Origin: Stutzerimonas nosocomialis
GTDB taxonomy: Bacteria > Pseudomonadota > Gammaproteobacteria > Pseudomonadales > Pseudomonadaceae
Direction of reading: 5' to 3'
Assembly: GCF_005876855.1 (NCBI RefSeq)
Contig: NZ_QLAE01000007.1
Location: 62,001-126,000 of the forward strand
Length of the DNA: 64,000 nt
Part shown: positions 32,743-44,730 of the stretch, piece by piece
Layout: each line of letters starts with the position of its first letter
Numbering within the stretch: the stretch's first letter is position 1
Made by a program: the position numbers and the translations under genes
Notes under the pieces: generated by a model
The model's database searches: none
Told to the model about the DNA's origin: nothing
Seen by the model: only the letters and a program-made list of their open reading frames with translations

Positions 32743-33705
32743 TCAGAAGATCGACTCCATCTGACTGGCGACGGCGGTATCGGGCTCGGCGATCTGAACC
32801 GGCAGGCCATCTTCGGCGGCAATGATGTCGCGGATCATTTCCCAATCCAGCCGGACGTTGGCCAAGCCTTCTCCACGGCTGAGCAGCCCGTTGATCACCG
32901 CCGCATGCTTGTCCATCAGCGACAGGCCCTTCTCCTCGGCCTCCAGCGGCGTATGCGCCTCCAGATAGACCCGGCCTTCGCTGACACCGAACTTGTAGGG
33001 CTCGTTGATGATGCGCACCTTGGTCCCGACCGGCACCATCGCGGCCAGTTCGAGCAGGTTGTGATTGAGCATGCGGAAACACCCATGGCTGACCCGCGTG
33101 CCGATGCCGAACTTCTTGTTCGACCCGTGGATCAGGTAGCCCGGCAGCGCCAGGGTCATCTTGTAGGGCCCCAGCGGGTTGTCCGGCCCCGGCGGCACAA
33201 CGCGCGGCAACGGGTCGCCCTCGGCGGCGTGTTCGTCGCGGATCGACTGCGGCGGATACCAGGCCGGATTGGGCGTCTTGACGGTGATCCTGGTGCTGGT
33301 GATCGGCGAGTCCCAGCCTTCCCGACCGATGCCCAGCGGGTAGGTGTGCACCACCGGCTCGCCCTCGGGGAAGTAATACATCCGGTACTCGGCCAGATTG
33401 ATCACGATGCCTTCGCGCGGCCCGGGCGGCAGGATGAAGCGCGTCGGCAGGATGATGTCGGTGCCCTCGCCCGGGAGCCAGGGGTCGACGCCGGGGTTGG
33501 CGGCGACCATTTCCAGGTAGCCCAGGTCGTTGGCATCGCCGATGTCGGAAAAGGTGTCCTCGTATCGGGCCTTGATGACCTGGACCTGACCGACGATGTC
33601 GCTGCCGTCCGGTGGCAGGGGCAACTCCAGCGCGGCAGCCGGTAACGTCGAGCACAGGGCGGCGAGAGACAGACAGAGAACCAGCGCAGGCGCACGCGAC
33701 AGCAT
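32743..33705 (-). CDS. YkuD-family L,D-transpeptidase (ErfK/YbiS type)
   Basis: The 320-residue exported enzyme has a signal peptide (about residues 1-26), a LysM-like peptidoglycan-binding region (about 45-92) and a YkuD catalytic domain with HGSNKKFGIGTRVSHGCFRM, where Cys209 is the nucleophile and His193 and His207 are conserved. E. coli ErfK/YbiS/YcfS attach Braun lipoprotein to peptidoglycan. Position next to oprI suggests the same job for OprI. The start MLSRAPALV at 33705 gives a proper signal peptide and has AAGGA upstream. Confidence 0.93.
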   Translation of the reverse strand: MLSRAPALVLCLSLAALCSTLPAAALELPLPPDGSDIVGQVQVIKARYEDTFSDIGDANDLGYLEMVAANPGVDPWLPGEGTDIILPTRFILPPGPREGIVINLAEYRMYYFPEGEPVVHTYPLGIGREGWDSPITSTRITVKTPNPAWYPPQSIRDEHAAEGDPLPRVVPPGPDNPLGPYKMTLALPGYLIHGSNKKFGIGTRVSHGCFRMLNHNLLELAAMVPVGTKVRIINEPYKFGVSEGRVYLEAHTPLEAEEKGLSLMDKHAAVINGLLSRGEGLANVRLDWEMIRDIIAAEDGLPVQIAEPDTAVASQMESIF

Positions 33706-33775
33706 CGGCAGAAGTCCTTGGAATACGAGAATGACAGGGTTGCGATTGTACATTGACCGCTGCCGCCGGCGAGAG

Positions 33776-34057
33776 CTACCAGGCGAGCGTCGACGCCGAA
33801 CGGCCTTTGCGCTGGGCCTTCAACAGCTCGTGACAGGCGCTGCACAGGCGCCGATCCTTGAGCATCGGCAGTTGCAGCTCGAGCCAGCGCGGCTGGGCCG
33901 GGAGCAGCCCGCCACAGAGCGTGCGGTCCGCCGTGCCGTTCAGCTCCAGTTGCCGGGCAGCCAGATGCAACCGGTTTTCACGGCAGGCGAACAGGTCGAA
34001 CTGCTCATCCGGCTCGATCAGCCGATAGGCGTAGGGGGTCCAGCTTGGGCGCGGCAT
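33776..34057 (-). CDS. Conserved hypothetical protein, 93 residues
   Basis: A small soluble protein starting MPRPSWTPYAYRLIEPDEQFD. It has four cysteines, including CSACHELL, which could bind a metal or heme-like group, although a single CxxCH in a non-exported protein is weak evidence. The same small gene sits between the OprI transpeptidase and tesA in my recollection of P. aeruginosa. No function assigned. Confidence 0.75.
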   Translation of the reverse strand: MPRPSWTPYAYRLIEPDEQFDLFACRENRLHLAARQLELNGTADRTLCGGLLPAQPRWLELQLPMLKDRRLCSACHELLKAQRKGRSASTLAW

Positions 34058-34102
34058 CCGGGTGCTCCTTCGATCGGGCGCGACAGTAGCCGCGCTCCGG
34101 CC

Positions 34103-34711
34103 TCAAAGCAAGGGCTCGAGCGCCGGCCAGACGTTATCCAGCAGCCGCTGCTGCGCCGAAGCGGTCGGGTGTATGCCGTCCTGCTGCATCATCCCGGAGA
34201 CACCGCCCACGCCTTCGAGCATGAAGGGTACGTAGGCGATCGATTTTTCTTCGGCCACGGAATCGAACGCCGCGGCGAACGCCTCGGTGTAACGGGGGCC
34301 CAGATTCGGTGGCAGACGCATCCCCAGCAACAGCACCTTGGCGCCCGCGTCTTCCGAGCGTTCGATCATCTGCGCAAGATTCTGTTTCAATTGCGCGGTC
34401 GGCTGACCACGCAGCCCATCGTTGCCGCCCAGCTCGATGACGACGACGGTCGGCTCGTGCTCGGCGAGCAGCGCCGGTAGCCTCGACAGCCCGCCAGCAC
34501 TGGTGTCTCCGCTCACCGAGGCGTTCACCACGCGGTGTTCGCGCCCTTCTTCGTCCAGCCGCTGCTGCAGCAAATGCACCCAGCCCTGCGTGGTATCCAG
34601 CCCGAAAGCGGCGCTGATACTATCCCCGACCACCAGCACAGTGCCGGCCAGAGCCCCCTGGGCCCAGAGCAACAACGCCAGCACGCCGCCCCTCAGCAGA
34701 CTCATTCGCAT
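34103..34711 (-). CDS. tesA: Periplasmic acyl-CoA thioesterase I / lysophospholipase / esterase
   Basis: TesA is an SGNH hydrolase with broad esterase, thioesterase and protease-like activity. The 202-residue precursor has a signal peptide ending ALA (residue 22), the nucleophile in GDSIS (Ser31), then ELGGNDGL and the catalytic DGIHP near the C-terminus. Upstream frame extension is ignored because the signal peptide and GGAG fix the start at 34711. It is divergent from the ABC transporter gene with only 10 bp between start codons, an order also seen for tesA-ybbAP in E. coli. Confidence 0.95.
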   Translation of the reverse strand: MRMSLLRGGVLALLLWAQGALAGTVLVVGDSISAAFGLDTTQGWVHLLQQRLDEEGREHRVVNASVSGDTSAGGLSRLPALLAEHEPTVVVIELGGNDGLRGQPTAQLKQNLAQMIERSEDAGAKVLLLGMRLPPNLGPRYTEAFAAAFDSVAEEKSIAYVPFMLEGVGGVSGMMQQDGIHPTASAQQRLLDNVWPALEPLL

Positions 34712-34721
34712 CGGATACTCC

Positions 34722-35408
34722 ATGAGCGTCAGCATTCTTACTGCACGGCACCTTAACAAAGTGGTCCCCAGCGCGGAAGGCGAGCTGGTCATCCTCGAAG
34801 ACCTCTCGCTGGAGCTCGCCAAGGGCGACAGTCTGGCCATCGTCGGCACCTCGGGATCGGGCAAATCCACCCTGCTGGGCCTGCTCGCCGGGCTGGATCT
34901 GCCCAGCGGCGGCGAGGTGGAGCTGGCCGGCCAGGTGCTCGGCAGCCTCGACGAGGACCAGCGCGCACGCGTGCGCGCCGAGCATGTCGGCTTCGTGTTC
35001 CAGTCCTTCCAGCTGCTCGACAGCCTCAACGCCCTGGAGAACGTCATGCTGCCGCTGGAGCTCGACGGCCGGCGCGACGCCAGGGCCGTGGCTCAGGCAC
35101 TGCTCGAGCGGGTCGGGCTCGGTCCGCGGCTGACCCATTACCCACGCCAGCTGTCCGGCGGTGAGCAACAGCGCGTGGCGCTGGCCCGGGCCTTCGCCGC
35201 CGAGCCGGCGGTGCTGTTCGCCGACGAGCCGACCGGCAACCTGGATACCCACACCGGCGAGCACATCACCGACCTGCTGTTCGAACTGAACCGCGAGCGC
35301 GGCACCACCCTGGTGCTGGTGACCCACGACGAGCGCCTGGCGCGGCGCTGCCAGCGTGTATTGCGACTGGAAGCCGGTCGCCAGGTCGCGGACGGGCTGA
35401 GCGCATGA
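34722..35408 (+). CDS. YbbA-type ABC transporter ATPase
   Basis: The 228-residue ATPase belongs to the LolD/MacB/YbbA subfamily. It has Walker A GTSGSGKST, the Q-loop FVFQSFQLL, the signature LSGGEQQR, Walker B AVLFADEPT and the H-loop VTHDERLA. Its stop overlaps the start of the permease by ATGA. In E. coli the YbbA-YbbP pair is next to tesA and its substrate is unsettled. Export or membrane extraction of a lipid-like molecule is inference. Confidence 0.93.
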   Translation: MSVSILTARHLNKVVPSAEGELVILEDLSLELAKGDSLAIVGTSGSGKSTLLGLLAGLDLPSGGEVELAGQVLGSLDEDQRARVRAEHVGFVFQSFQLLDSLNALENVMLPLELDGRRDARAVAQALLERVGLGPRLTHYPRQLSGGEQQRVALARAFAAEPAVLFADEPTGNLDTHTGEHITDLLFELNRERGTTLVLVTHDERLARRCQRVLRLEAGRQVADGLSA

Positions 35409-37909
35409 CCCACATGCCCAGCACCCGCCTGCTCGCCCTCGCCTTTCGCCAGCTGGTGCGCGATGCGCGCGCCGGCGAGCTGAGGATCCTCTTCTTCGCA
35501 CTGCTGATCGCGGTCGCCACCAGCACCGCCATCGGCTATTTCGGCGCGCGCCTCAACGACGCCATGCTGCTGCGCGCCACCGAGTTCCTGGGCGCCGACC
35601 TGGTCCTGCAGGGCAGCGCGCCGGCCGAGGACGAGCAGATCCAGGCCGGCCTGCAGCGGGGGCTGGACCACGCGCAGGTCGTCGAATTCTCCAGCATGGT
35701 CGCCACCGAAGACGAGCTGCAGATGGCCAGCGTCAAGGCCGCGGACAGCCCCTATCCCCTGCGCGGGCAACTGCGCAGCGCCGCCACGCCCTATGAGGCG
35801 GAGCAACCCGGCGACGGACCCGGACCTGGCGAAGCCTGGGCCGAAGCGCGACTGTTCGCCGCGCTTGACCTGTCCATCGGCGACAGCATCGAGGTGGGCA
35901 ACCAGCCCTTGCGCCTGACCCGGGTGCTGACCTACGAACCGGACCGGGTCGGCGACTTCTACAGCCTGACGCCACGGGTACTGATGCACCTGGACGACCT
36001 CGCCGCGACCGGCGTGGTCCAGCCGGGCAGCCGGGTGCGCTACCGTGATCTGTGGCGCGGTTCGGCCGAGGCCCTGGCCGACTACCGCCGCCAGATCGAA
36101 CCGACGCTGCAGCCCCATCAGCGCATCGAGACGGCCCGTGACGGCAACCGCCAGATCGGCGGCGCGCTGGGCCGCGCCGAGCGTTACCTGAACCTCGCCA
36201 GCCTCGCCGCCGTACTGTTGTCGGGCGTCGCCGTGGCGCTGTCCGCGGCGCGTTTCGCGGCGCGCCGCTTCGATGCCAGCGCCCTGCTGCGCTGCATGGG
36301 GCTGTCTCGCCGAGAGGCGCTGCTGCTGTTCGGCATCCAGCTGGCGCTGCTTGGCGCACTCGCAAGCCTCTGCGGCGCGCTGCTCGGCTGGCTCGCCCAG
36401 CAGGGCCTGTTCCATCTGCTGCGCGACCTGCTCGCTACCGAGATTCCGCCGGCCACGCCATGGCCGGCGCTGGCCGGCATCGCCACAGGCCTGGTCGCGC
36501 TCGCCGGCTTCGCCCTGCCGCCGCTGGCCTCCCTCGGCCGCGTACCGCCGCTGCGGGTCCTGCGTCGCGACATGCTGCCGGTGCCGCCCAGCACCTGGGC
36601 CGTGTATGGCGCGGCGATCCTGGCGCTCGGCCTGATCATGTGGCGCCTGAGCCTGGACCTGAAACTGACGCTGGCCCTGATCGGCGGCGGCCTGGTCGCG
36701 ACCCTTCTGCTCGGCGGCCTGCTGCTGTTGGGGCTGCGTTCGATGCGTACGCTGCTGGCCCGCTCGTCGCTGCCCTGGCGCCTGGGACTCGGACAGCTGC
36801 TGCGCCACCCGCTGGCGGCCGCCGGACAATCGCTGGCCTTCGGCCTGATCCTGCTGGCGATGGCCCTGATCGCACTGCTGCGCGGCGAACTGCTCGACAC
36901 CTGGCAGGATCAGCTGCCGGAGAACGCACCGAACCACTTCGTGCTCAATGTGCTCGAAGCCGATCGCGACGCCTTCGCCGCCCGTATCGCGCAACTCTCC
37001 GACCATGCCGCACCGCTCTACCCGGTCGTGCCCGGCCGCCTGGTGGCGATCAATGGCGAACCGGTACGCCAGCTGGTGAGCAAGGAGTCGCGCGGCGAGC
37101 GGGCGATCAACCGCGACCTCAGCCTGACCTGGGCCGCCGACCTGCCGCCGGACAACCATCTGAGCGCGGGCACCTGGTGGAGCGAGGCCACCCGTGGCGA
37201 ACTGCCCGGCGTCTCGGTGGAAAGCGAGCTGGCCGAAAGCCTGCAGCTCGCCCTCGGCGACCGGCTGAGCTTCACCATCGGCGGGTTGAACCGGGACGCC
37301 GTGGTCAGCAGCCTGCGCGAAGTCGACTGGGACAGCTTCCAGCCCAACTTCTACATGATCTTCGAACCCGGCACGCTGCAGGGCATGCCCGCCACCTACA
37401 TGACCAGCTTCCACCTGCCGCCGGGCCAGGAGCGCCAGCTGGTCGAACTGGCGCGCGACTTCCCGTCGGTCACCCTGCTGCAGGTCGAAGCCTTGCTGGC
37501 ACAGATCCGCAGCATCCTCGCCCAGGTCTCGCTGGCCGTGGAGTTCGTGCTGCTGTTCGTGCTGGCCGCCGGACTGGCCGTGCTGTTCGCCGGTCTGCAG
37601 GCGACGCTCGACGAGCGCATCCGCCAGGGCGCCCTGCTTCGTGCCCTGGGTGCCGAGCGCGCGCTGCTGCTCAAGGCGCGTCGTGCGGAGTTCGGGCTGC
37701 TCGGGGCGGCCAGCGGCCTGCTGGCGGCTGTCGGCTGCGAGCTGGTGGCGGCGTTGCTGTACCACTTCGCCTTCGACCTGCGCTGGCAGCCGCACCCCTG
37801 GCTGTTGCTGCTGCCGCTGATCGGCGCCGTGCTGGTCGGAGCCGCCGGCACGCTCGGAACCCGCCGGGCACTGCAGGTCAGCCCGCTGACCGTGCTGCGG
37901 GAGGCCTGA
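35405..37909 (+). CDS. YbbP-type ABC permease with FtsX domains
   Basis: This 834-residue inner membrane protein has an N-terminal helix (about 27-50), a long periplasmic domain, then two groups of membrane helices with FtsX-type repeats (about 265-470 and 705-830) separated by a second periplasmic domain. The size and layout are those of YbbP. It forms a complex with the preceding ATPase (4-bp overlap). Substrate is unknown. It ends 40 bp before greB. Confidence 0.93.
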   Translation: MTHMPSTRLLALAFRQLVRDARAGELRILFFALLIAVATSTAIGYFGARLNDAMLLRATEFLGADLVLQGSAPAEDEQIQAGLQRGLDHAQVVEFSSMVATEDELQMASVKAADSPYPLRGQLRSAATPYEAEQPGDGPGPGEAWAEARLFAALDLSIGDSIEVGNQPLRLTRVLTYEPDRVGDFYSLTPRVLMHLDDLAATGVVQPGSRVRYRDLWRGSAEALADYRRQIEPTLQPHQRIETARDGNRQIGGALGRAERYLNLASLAAVLLSGVAVALSAARFAARRFDASALLRCMGLSRREALLLFGIQLALLGALASLCGALLGWLAQQGLFHLLRDLLATEIPPATPWPALAGIATGLVALAGFALPPLASLGRVPPLRVLRRDMLPVPPSTWAVYGAAILALGLIMWRLSLDLKLTLALIGGGLVATLLLGGLLLLGLRSMRTLLARSSLPWRLGLGQLLRHPLAAAGQSLAFGLILLAMALIALLRGELLDTWQDQLPENAPNHFVLNVLEADRDAFAARIAQLSDHAAPLYPVVPGRLVAINGEPVRQLVSKESRGERAINRDLSLTWAADLPPDNHLSAGTWWSEATRGELPGVSVESELAESLQLALGDRLSFTIGGLNRDAVVSSLREVDWDSFQPNFYMIFEPGTLQGMPATYMTSFHLPPGQERQLVELARDFPSVTLLQVEALLAQIRSILAQVSLAVEFVLLFVLAAGLAVLFAGLQATLDERIRQGALLRALGAERALLLKARRAEFGLLGAASGLLAAVGCELVAALLYHFAFDLRWQPHPWLLLLPLIGAVLVGAAGTLGTRRALQVSPLTVLREA

Positions 37910-37949
37910 GCTTGCTAGAATCCGCTCCCTTTTCCCTGCCGAGAGCCTC

Positions 37950-38447
37950 ATGAGTCGCTATCGTCCGCCCCGCGCCGCCGGTACTCCGCTGATCACGCCC
38001 GAAGGCGAGGCGCGCCTGCGGGCCGAACTGCACGAGCTATGGCACGTGCGTCGCCCGCAAGTGACCCAGGCGGTCAGCGAAGCGGCGGCCCAGGGCGATC
38101 GCTCGGAAAATGCCGAATACACCTACGGCAAGAAGATGCTGCGCGAAATCGACAGCCGCGTGCGCTTCCTGACCAAGCGCCTGGAGAAGCTCAAGGTCAT
38201 CAGCGAACGGCCCTCCGACCCCGGCAAGGTGTACTTCGGTGCCTGGGTCACGCTGGAAGACGAAAACGGCGACGAAGCCCGCTACCGGATCGTCGGCCCC
38301 GACGAGCTGGACCTCAAGCAGGGCTGGATCAGCATCGACTCCCCCCTCGCCCGCGCGCTGGTCGGCAAGGCGCTGGACGCCGAGGTCCGCGTGCAGACGC
38401 CCACCGGCGAGCAGACCTGGTATGTGACCGCCATCGAATACCCGTGA
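37950..38447 (+). CDS. greB: Transcription elongation factor GreB
   Basis: GreB rescues backtracked RNA polymerase by stimulating transcript cleavage. The 165-residue protein has the N-terminal coiled coil with the acidic tip ([21 protein letters not shown]) and the C-terminal FKBP-like domain ([23 protein letters not shown]). The opening [19 protein letters not shown] and length favour GreB over GreA. Confidence 0.95.
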   Translation: MSRYRPPRAAGTPLITPEGEARLRAELHELWHVRRPQVTQAVSEAAAQGDRSENAEYTYGKKMLREIDSRVRFLTKRLEKLKVISERPSDPGKVYFGAWVTLEDENGDEARYRIVGPDELDLKQGWISIDSPLARALVGKALDAEVRVQTPTGEQTWYVTAIEYP

Positions 38448-38549
38448 CCGAACAGTCAAAACCAGCACCAAACAGTCACGATCATCGGCGAAAAGCCGCC
38501 CATGATCCGAAACATTACCTTCCTGCCCACTGACCGTTCCGCTCCGTAA

Positions 38550-39671
<1,122 letters not shown>

Positions 39672-39718
39672 ACCCCGCCGGGACTCCGGTCCCGGCTCCC
39701 TGGTCCAGAGGTGATGCC

Positions 39719-40753
39719 ATGAAGAAACTGCCGTTGCTGTTCGGCGCCGGCGCCGCGCTCGGCCTGCTGGCGGTCGTTGTGATCTCCACCCCGTCCGGAC
39801 GGGTAGCCAGTCCGGCACCGGAAACGTCCGAATCGCGACGTTCGGCCGCCGCCCAGGACGTTGGCCCGGCCCCCGCAGCGGCCAGCCCGCGGGTTGCCAC
39901 GCCCCCGGCGCCGTTGCCGCCTTCGCTCAGGGGCACCCGCATCGACGGCGGCTTCGAAGTCGATGCCTCCGGCAACCTGGTGATCCGCGAAGACATCCGC
40001 CGCCTGTTCGATTACTTCCTCAGTTCGATCGGCGAGGAGCCCCTGCACAGCAGCGTCGAGCGTTTGCGCCAGTACATCGGCCAGAATCTGGCGCAGCCGG
40101 CGCGCGGGCAGGCGATGCGCCTGCTCGCCCAGTACCTGGACTACAAGCGCCAGCTGATCGAGCTGGAACGCCAGCATCCGCAGATCGGCGATCTTGCCGG
40201 CATGCAGAGGCGCCTCGCCGCGGTCCAGGCTTTGCGGGCGAGTCTCTTCGGCCGCGAAGCGCACCAGGCCTTTTTCGGCTTCGAGGAGGCGCATCAGCGC
40301 TTCACCCTGGAGCGCCTCGCACTGCGCCATGACGACAGCCTCGATGCGCAGGCCAAGGGCCAGGCGCTCGATCGGCTGCGCCAGTCGTTGCCACCCGAGG
40401 TGCAGGATTCGGTGGTACCGGAGCTGCAGCACGAACTCGCGCTGCAGACCCGCGAGCTGATGAGTCGGGGCGCCACGCCCGAGGCGGTGCGACAACTGCG
40501 CCAGCAACTGGTCGGCGCCGAAGCCACCCAGCGGCTCGAATCGCTCGACGCCAGGCGGCAGGCCTGGCAGCTCAGGCTGGCCGCCTACCAGGCAGAACGG
40601 GAGGCCATCGAACGCAACCGCGGGCTCGACGCCCTCGACAAGCGAACGGCCCTCGAGCGCCTGGCCGAGCGCCACTTCGACGAGCGGGAGCGCTTGCGCC
40701 TGCAGGGCGCGCAGCAACTGGCGATCGCCGAAAGCGCCGAAGCGGTCAATTGA
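39719..40753 (+). CDS. Lipase-specific foldase (Lif)
   Basis: This 344-residue membrane-anchored steric chaperone has one N-terminal helix (about residues 5-24), a Pro/Ala-rich linker and a long helical lipase-binding region. The Lif motif [13 protein letters not shown] (residues 94-106) fits the consensus. It folds the co-transcribed lipase in the periplasm. Its stop overlaps the stop of the convergent transglycosylase gene by 8 bp. Known in the literature as LipB, LipH or LimA, so no single symbol is chosen. Confidence 0.94.
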   Translation: MKKLPLLFGAGAALGLLAVVVISTPSGRVASPAPETSESRRSAAAQDVGPAPAAASPRVATPPAPLPPSLRGTRIDGGFEVDASGNLVIREDIRRLFDYFLSSIGEEPLHSSVERLRQYIGQNLAQPARGQAMRLLAQYLDYKRQLIELERQHPQIGDLAGMQRRLAAVQALRASLFGREAHQAFFGFEEAHQRFTLERLALRHDDSLDAQAKGQALDRLRQSLPPEVQDSVVPELQHELALQTRELMSRGATPEAVRQLRQQLVGAEATQRLESLDARRQAWQLRLAAYQAEREAIERNRGLDALDKRTALERLAERHFDERERLRLQGAQQLAIAESAEAVN

Positions 40754-42167
40754 GTGTGAGGGTGCGGCGGCCGCCTTCGATCAGCGCGCGCTGCCGCTCG
40801 TAGGCGAGGTAGTACTTGTTGACGCTGTTGACGTAGCTGACCACGCCCATCCCGACCGTTTCCATGGCGATGCGCTCGACCTGGAAGAACCACTGGTTCG
40901 GGTTGAGCCCTCGCCGACGGGCTTCGGCGCGCAGGCTCTGCACGCGTTGCGGCCCCATGTTGTAGGCCGCGAGGATGAAGGCCAGCCGTTCGCGCTCGTT
41001 CAACCGCGGGCTGGAAAAGAACTCGCGCCGGATGCTGGCCAGGTAACGAGCGCTGGCCTGGACGTTGTTGTCGAGGTTGCCGATGTCCCGCACACCCATG
41101 CTGCGCGCCGTCGCCGGCGTGATCTGCATGAGCCCGGTGGCCCCGGAAGCGCCCCGCGCCGCCGGGTTGAGCGTCGACTCCTTGAACGCCAGCGCCGCCA
41201 GCCCCAGCCAGTCGAGGGACATCTCCTCGGCATAGCGCTGCAGTGTCGGGCGGACCTTTTCCAGGCGCTGGCGCCCCACCGCATCGAGTGGGTGGTGCAC
41301 CTTGTACAGCGGCCGGTAGACCCGTACGAAGGCGGCGTCCTGATTGGCCGGGGCCCGGTACTGCGCGAGGAAGCGGTCGGCGCTGGCACGCAGCATCCCC
41401 GCCTCCTTGCGCACGAACCAGTGCATATCGTCCCGCTCGCCCATGACGAAACGCTTCTCGACGCGCAATTTGGGCATGACCTTGGCCCACCGTTCGGCGA
41501 TCGTCTGTTCCACCACCGTCGCCGGAAAGATGCCGGCCTGGACCATTTCCAGCACATCCTCGACCGCCAGCGTCGGGTCCACCCACTCCAGCTGGATGGG
41601 CGCGCGCTTGTGCTCTTCCAGCTGCCGGTTCAGGCGTTCGATCACCGGGCCCGCGGCACTGCCGGCCGGCAGTGCCAGGGTATGTCCGGACAACGCTTCG
41701 GCGCTGCGATAGGTGCGCTGGCCCTGGCGCGTCACCAGCACCAGCGCCACGTCGCGCACCACGGCCCCGCTGCGACCGATCCCGGGGGCGCTCTTGCGGT
41801 CCATCAGCTCACCCGGCGCGACCAGATCGCCCTCCCCGCGCTGCAACGCGGCGAGCAGCTGATCCTTGGCCCTGGGAATGATCTTCAGTTCGATGGGCGA
41901 CCTGCCCTTCGCCACGTCCCGATTGAGATACTGCTCGAAGGCCCGCAGGCGCGAGTATTCGACGCCTATCGCCTCTCCCTTCACCTCACCGGAGCTGTTG
42001 CGGCTCTGGTTGACCAGCACCCGCAGCACCCCGCTGCGGCGTATCTCGGCAAGATCGCGTACCGTAGCGCCCTGCTGCCAGGCCTCCTGCGGGCCCGCCA
42101 GCCGCGCGAGCGCCGTCTGTGGCGCAAGCACCAGCAGGCAAAGCAGCAGCGGCAACAGTCTCAGCAT
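40746..42167 (-). CDS. MltF-like membrane-bound lytic transglycosylase
   Basis: The 473-residue exported protein has a signal sequence ([21 protein letters not shown]), a solute-binding-protein-like regulatory domain (about 45-290) and a C-terminal SLT transglycosylase domain. The catalytic Glu is in AFKESTLNP, followed by [10 protein letters not shown] and NMGP. It cleaves peptidoglycan glycan strands to anhydromuropeptides. No lipobox is evident. The start at 42167 has GGAAGG upstream. It is a paralogue of MltF, and a housekeeping copy may exist elsewhere. Confidence 0.92.
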   Translation of the reverse strand: MLRLLPLLLCLLVLAPQTALARLAGPQEAWQQGATVRDLAEIRRSGVLRVLVNQSRNSSGEVKGEAIGVEYSRLRAFEQYLNRDVAKGRSPIELKIIPRAKDQLLAALQRGEGDLVAPGELMDRKSAPGIGRSGAVVRDVALVLVTRQGQRTYRSAEALSGHTLALPAGSAAGPVIERLNRQLEEHKRAPIQLEWVDPTLAVEDVLEMVQAGIFPATVVEQTIAERWAKVMPKLRVEKRFVMGERDDMHWFVRKEAGMLRASADRFLAQYRAPANQDAAFVRVYRPLYKVHHPLDAVGRQRLEKVRPTLQRYAEEMSLDWLGLAALAFKESTLNPAARGASGATGLMQITPATARSMGVRDIGNLDNNVQASARYLASIRREFFSSPRLNERERLAFILAAYNMGPQRVQSLRAEARRRGLNPNQWFFQVERIAMETVGMGVVSYVNSVNKYYLAYERQRALIEGGRRTLTLN

Positions 42168-42313
42168 GGGCCTTCCGAGGAGGTCGTCGACGCACCAGCG
42201 CGATGATGAAGGGTCGGAAAGGGTCTCACAGGGCGAGAGCACGGGCTAGCCCCATCTTAAGTCACGCTTCATGTTCAACTCGTATCCAATTGATTAAAAA
42301 GGAAATTACCAAG

Positions 42314-43120
42314 ATGCAGCTCGTCGATATCGGGGTCAACCTCACCCACCCGGCATTGGCAAAGGATGCGCCGGCGTTACTCCAGCGGGCCTACGAGGCC
42401 CGGGTAACGCAGCTGGTACTGACCGGTACCAGTCTCCCAGAGAGTGAGCAGGCCCTGGCCCTGTGCGGCGAGCTGGACGACAGCCGCCTGCGCCTGTTCT
42501 CCACTGCCGGGGTTCATCCGCACCAGGCCAGCGAGTGGACCGCCGACAGCGGGCGGCAGCTGGCCGACCTGCTGCGCCAGGAGCCGGTGCGCGCGGTCGG
42601 CGAATGCGGGCTGGATTTCAACCGGGACTTCTCGCCGCGTCCCCAGCAGGAGCGCGCTCTGGAAGAACAGCTGGAGCTCGCGGTGCAACTGGGGCTGCCG
42701 GTGTTCCTTCATGAGCGCGACGCCGACCAGCGCATGGTTCAGATTCTACGCCCCTACCGCGACCATCTCCGCGCCGCGGTCGTCCACTGCTTCACCGGAG
42801 AGAAGCGCGCGCTCTACGCCTACCTCGACATGGACCTGCACATCGGTATCACCGGCTGGATCTGCGACGAGCGACGCGGCACCCACCTCCACCCGCTGGT
42901 GCGCGACATCCCGCGCGGAAGGCTGATGCTCGAGACCGATGCGCCGTACCTATTGCCGCGAACGCTGCGCCCACGCCCCAAGAGCGGCCAGAACGAACCG
43001 GCCTATCTGCCGCTGGTACTCAAGGAGGTGGCCCTTCACCGGGACGAATCGGAAGCCGATCTGGCCGAGCACACCACTGCCTGCGCCCGCGCCTTTTTCG
43101 GTCTGCCGCCCCTCGAATGA
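42314..43120 (+). CDS. tatD: TatD-family metal-dependent deoxyribonuclease
   Basis: The 268-residue TIM-barrel hydrolase begins [12 protein letters not shown] (a variant of the metal-site HxH in which the second ligand region reads GVN, as in TatD proper). [33 protein letters not shown] and [11 protein letters not shown] follow in the usual order. TatD is a 3'-5' exonuclease linked to oxidative DNA repair. AAGGAAATTACCAAG precedes the ATG. Confidence 0.93.
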   Translation: MQLVDIGVNLTHPALAKDAPALLQRAYEARVTQLVLTGTSLPESEQALALCGELDDSRLRLFSTAGVHPHQASEWTADSGRQLADLLRQEPVRAVGECGLDFNRDFSPRPQQERALEEQLELAVQLGLPVFLHERDADQRMVQILRPYRDHLRAAVVHCFTGEKRALYAYLDMDLHIGITGWICDERRGTHLHPLVRDIPRGRLMLETDAPYLLPRTLRPRPKSGQNEPAYLPLVLKEVALHRDESEADLAEHTTACARAFFGLPPLE

Positions 43121-43177
43121 GAAAAATCCACGCCTGCGCTCAAGCTTGAGCCACCGGCGCCGCTAACCCACCTATGG

Positions 43178-43191
43178 TTGATGCGCGTCAC
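43178..43191 (+). promoter_or_regulatory. Possible ANR/FNR-type box upstream of the chemoreceptor
   Basis: TTGATGCGCGTCAC matches TTGAT-N4-RTCAA at all but the last position. It ends 65 bases before the chemoreceptor start. No convincing -10 lies at the expected distance, so confidence is low. Confidence 0.3.
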
Positions 43192-43256
43192 GTCTGCCGG
43201 CCAGTAAATGGGCACGATGTGATCACGTTTGGATTTTCCCTGGAAGAAGGCAAAGC

Positions 43257-44729
43257 ATGGGCGCCTGGATTCGCGATCTGTCACTCAAGTACAAGTTTTG
43301 GGCAGTCAACATGGTGGCCTTCGTCACCACCTTGCTGCTGGTGCTCTTCGCCATGCATCTGGAGCAGAATGCCCGCGAGGACAGCGCCAGGCTCAGCGCG
43401 CAGAGCCACGCGGCCCTCATCGAGGCCTGGCCGACCGGCGCCGCCCTGCCGGTCAATCCGGACGTGCGGCCGTTCCGCCCGGGGCAGCCGCTGACCATCG
43501 GCGGCGCCCAGGTTCCCGCCCTCTCCGGCTGGACCGACGTCCCCCACGATGACCTGTTCGGCCGCAACGAAATCATCGGCGTACAGGTGATCCAGGATGC
43601 CAACGGCCAGGACGTCGCCGTGATCGCCCGCGCGCCGAGCCTGCTGGAAATCTTCACCGAGCATTTCGTCAGCTATGCCCTGGCCGTCGCCGTGCTGATG
43701 CTCGCCCTGCTGGCCGCCTCGCAGCTCCTGATCCGCTTTCTGCTCAGCCACCTCAACACGCTCAAGGACGTCATGCTGCACGTCGAGCGCAGCGGCGACC
43801 TTTCCGCCCGGGTACCGCTGGACAGCCGCGACGAAGTCGGCCAGATGGCGACCGCGTTCAATGCCATGCAGAACGGCTACCAGCGTGTGGTGAACACGGT
43901 GGCGCAAGCCGCCGCGCGGCTCGACGAAGGCGCGGGTCGCCTGGCCGAGAGCATGAAGGACGTACGCCAGGGCATGCTCGGCCAGCAGAGCGAGACCGAC
44001 CAGGCGGCCACGGCGATCAACGAGATGACCGCCACGGTTCATCACATTGCCCAGCACGCCGGCGACACCCGCGACCAGTCGCAGAACGCCGACCGCCTGG
44101 CGGGCGACGGTCACCGTGTGGTCGGCCAGGTCGAACGGTCGATCTCCAGCCTTTCCCAGGGCATCCAGCAGACCGCCGAAACGATCCAGCAACTGGCCAC
44201 CGACAGCCAGAAGATCAACGGCGTGGTCACCGAGATCCACAGCATCGCCGAACAGACCAACCTGCTGGCGCTCAACGCCGCCATCGAAGCGGCCCGAGCT
44301 GGCGAGATGGGCCGCGGCTTCGCCGTGGTCGCCGACGAAGTACGCAACCTGGCCAAGCGCGTCCAGGAATCCACCGACGAAATCACCCGCATGATCACCG
44401 CCTTGCAGGCCATGACACGCGACGCCGTGGAGTTCATGCAGGAAAGCTCGCTCAAGGCCGACGACTGCGTGCGCGAGGCCCGCGAGGCCGGCGTCGCCCT
44501 GGAGGCGATCACCGGCGCGGTGGCACAGATGCGCGAAAGCAACACCCAGATCGCGGTCGCTGCGGAGCAGCAGAGCCAGGTCGCCGAAGAAATGAACCGC
44601 TCGGTGACCGGCATTCGCGACGTCACCGAACGCACCGTTCAACAGACCGTCGATTCCGCGGCCACCAGCGCCGAGCTGGCCCAGCTTTCGGCCGAGCTGA
44701 CACGCGCCATCGGCCAGCTCAAGCTCTAA
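43257..44729 (+). CDS. Methyl-accepting chemotaxis protein
   Basis: The 490-residue transducer has two membrane helices (about 13-33 and 137-162) around a short periplasmic domain of about 100 residues, a HAMP domain and a cytoplasmic signalling region with the hairpin tip sequence [20 protein letters not shown]. The sensor domain is too short and too divergent to name a ligand. It ends 1 bp from the stop of the convergent thioesterase gene. Confidence 0.94.
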   Translation: MGAWIRDLSLKYKFWAVNMVAFVTTLLLVLFAMHLEQNAREDSARLSAQSHAALIEAWPTGAALPVNPDVRPFRPGQPLTIGGAQVPALSGWTDVPHDDLFGRNEIIGVQVIQDANGQDVAVIARAPSLLEIFTEHFVSYALAVAVLMLALLAASQLLIRFLLSHLNTLKDVMLHVERSGDLSARVPLDSRDEVGQMATAFNAMQNGYQRVVNTVAQAAARLDEGAGRLAESMKDVRQGMLGQQSETDQAATAINEMTATVHHIAQHAGDTRDQSQNADRLAGDGHRVVGQVERSISSLSQGIQQTAETIQQLATDSQKINGVVTEIHSIAEQTNLLALNAAIEAARAGEMGRGFAVVADEVRNLAKRVQESTDEITRMITALQAMTRDAVEFMQESSLKADDCVREAREAGVALEAITGAVAQMRESNTQIAVAAEQQSQVAEEMNRSVTGIRDVTERTVQQTVDSAATSAELAQLSAELTRAIGQLKL

Positions 44730-44730
44730 G

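Noticed and set aside
35138-37951. A 937-codon minus-strand frame opposite the YbbP-type permease
   Set aside because: Glutamine-rich mirror sequence without motifs. The permease has clear membrane segments and an ATGA overlap with its ATPase.
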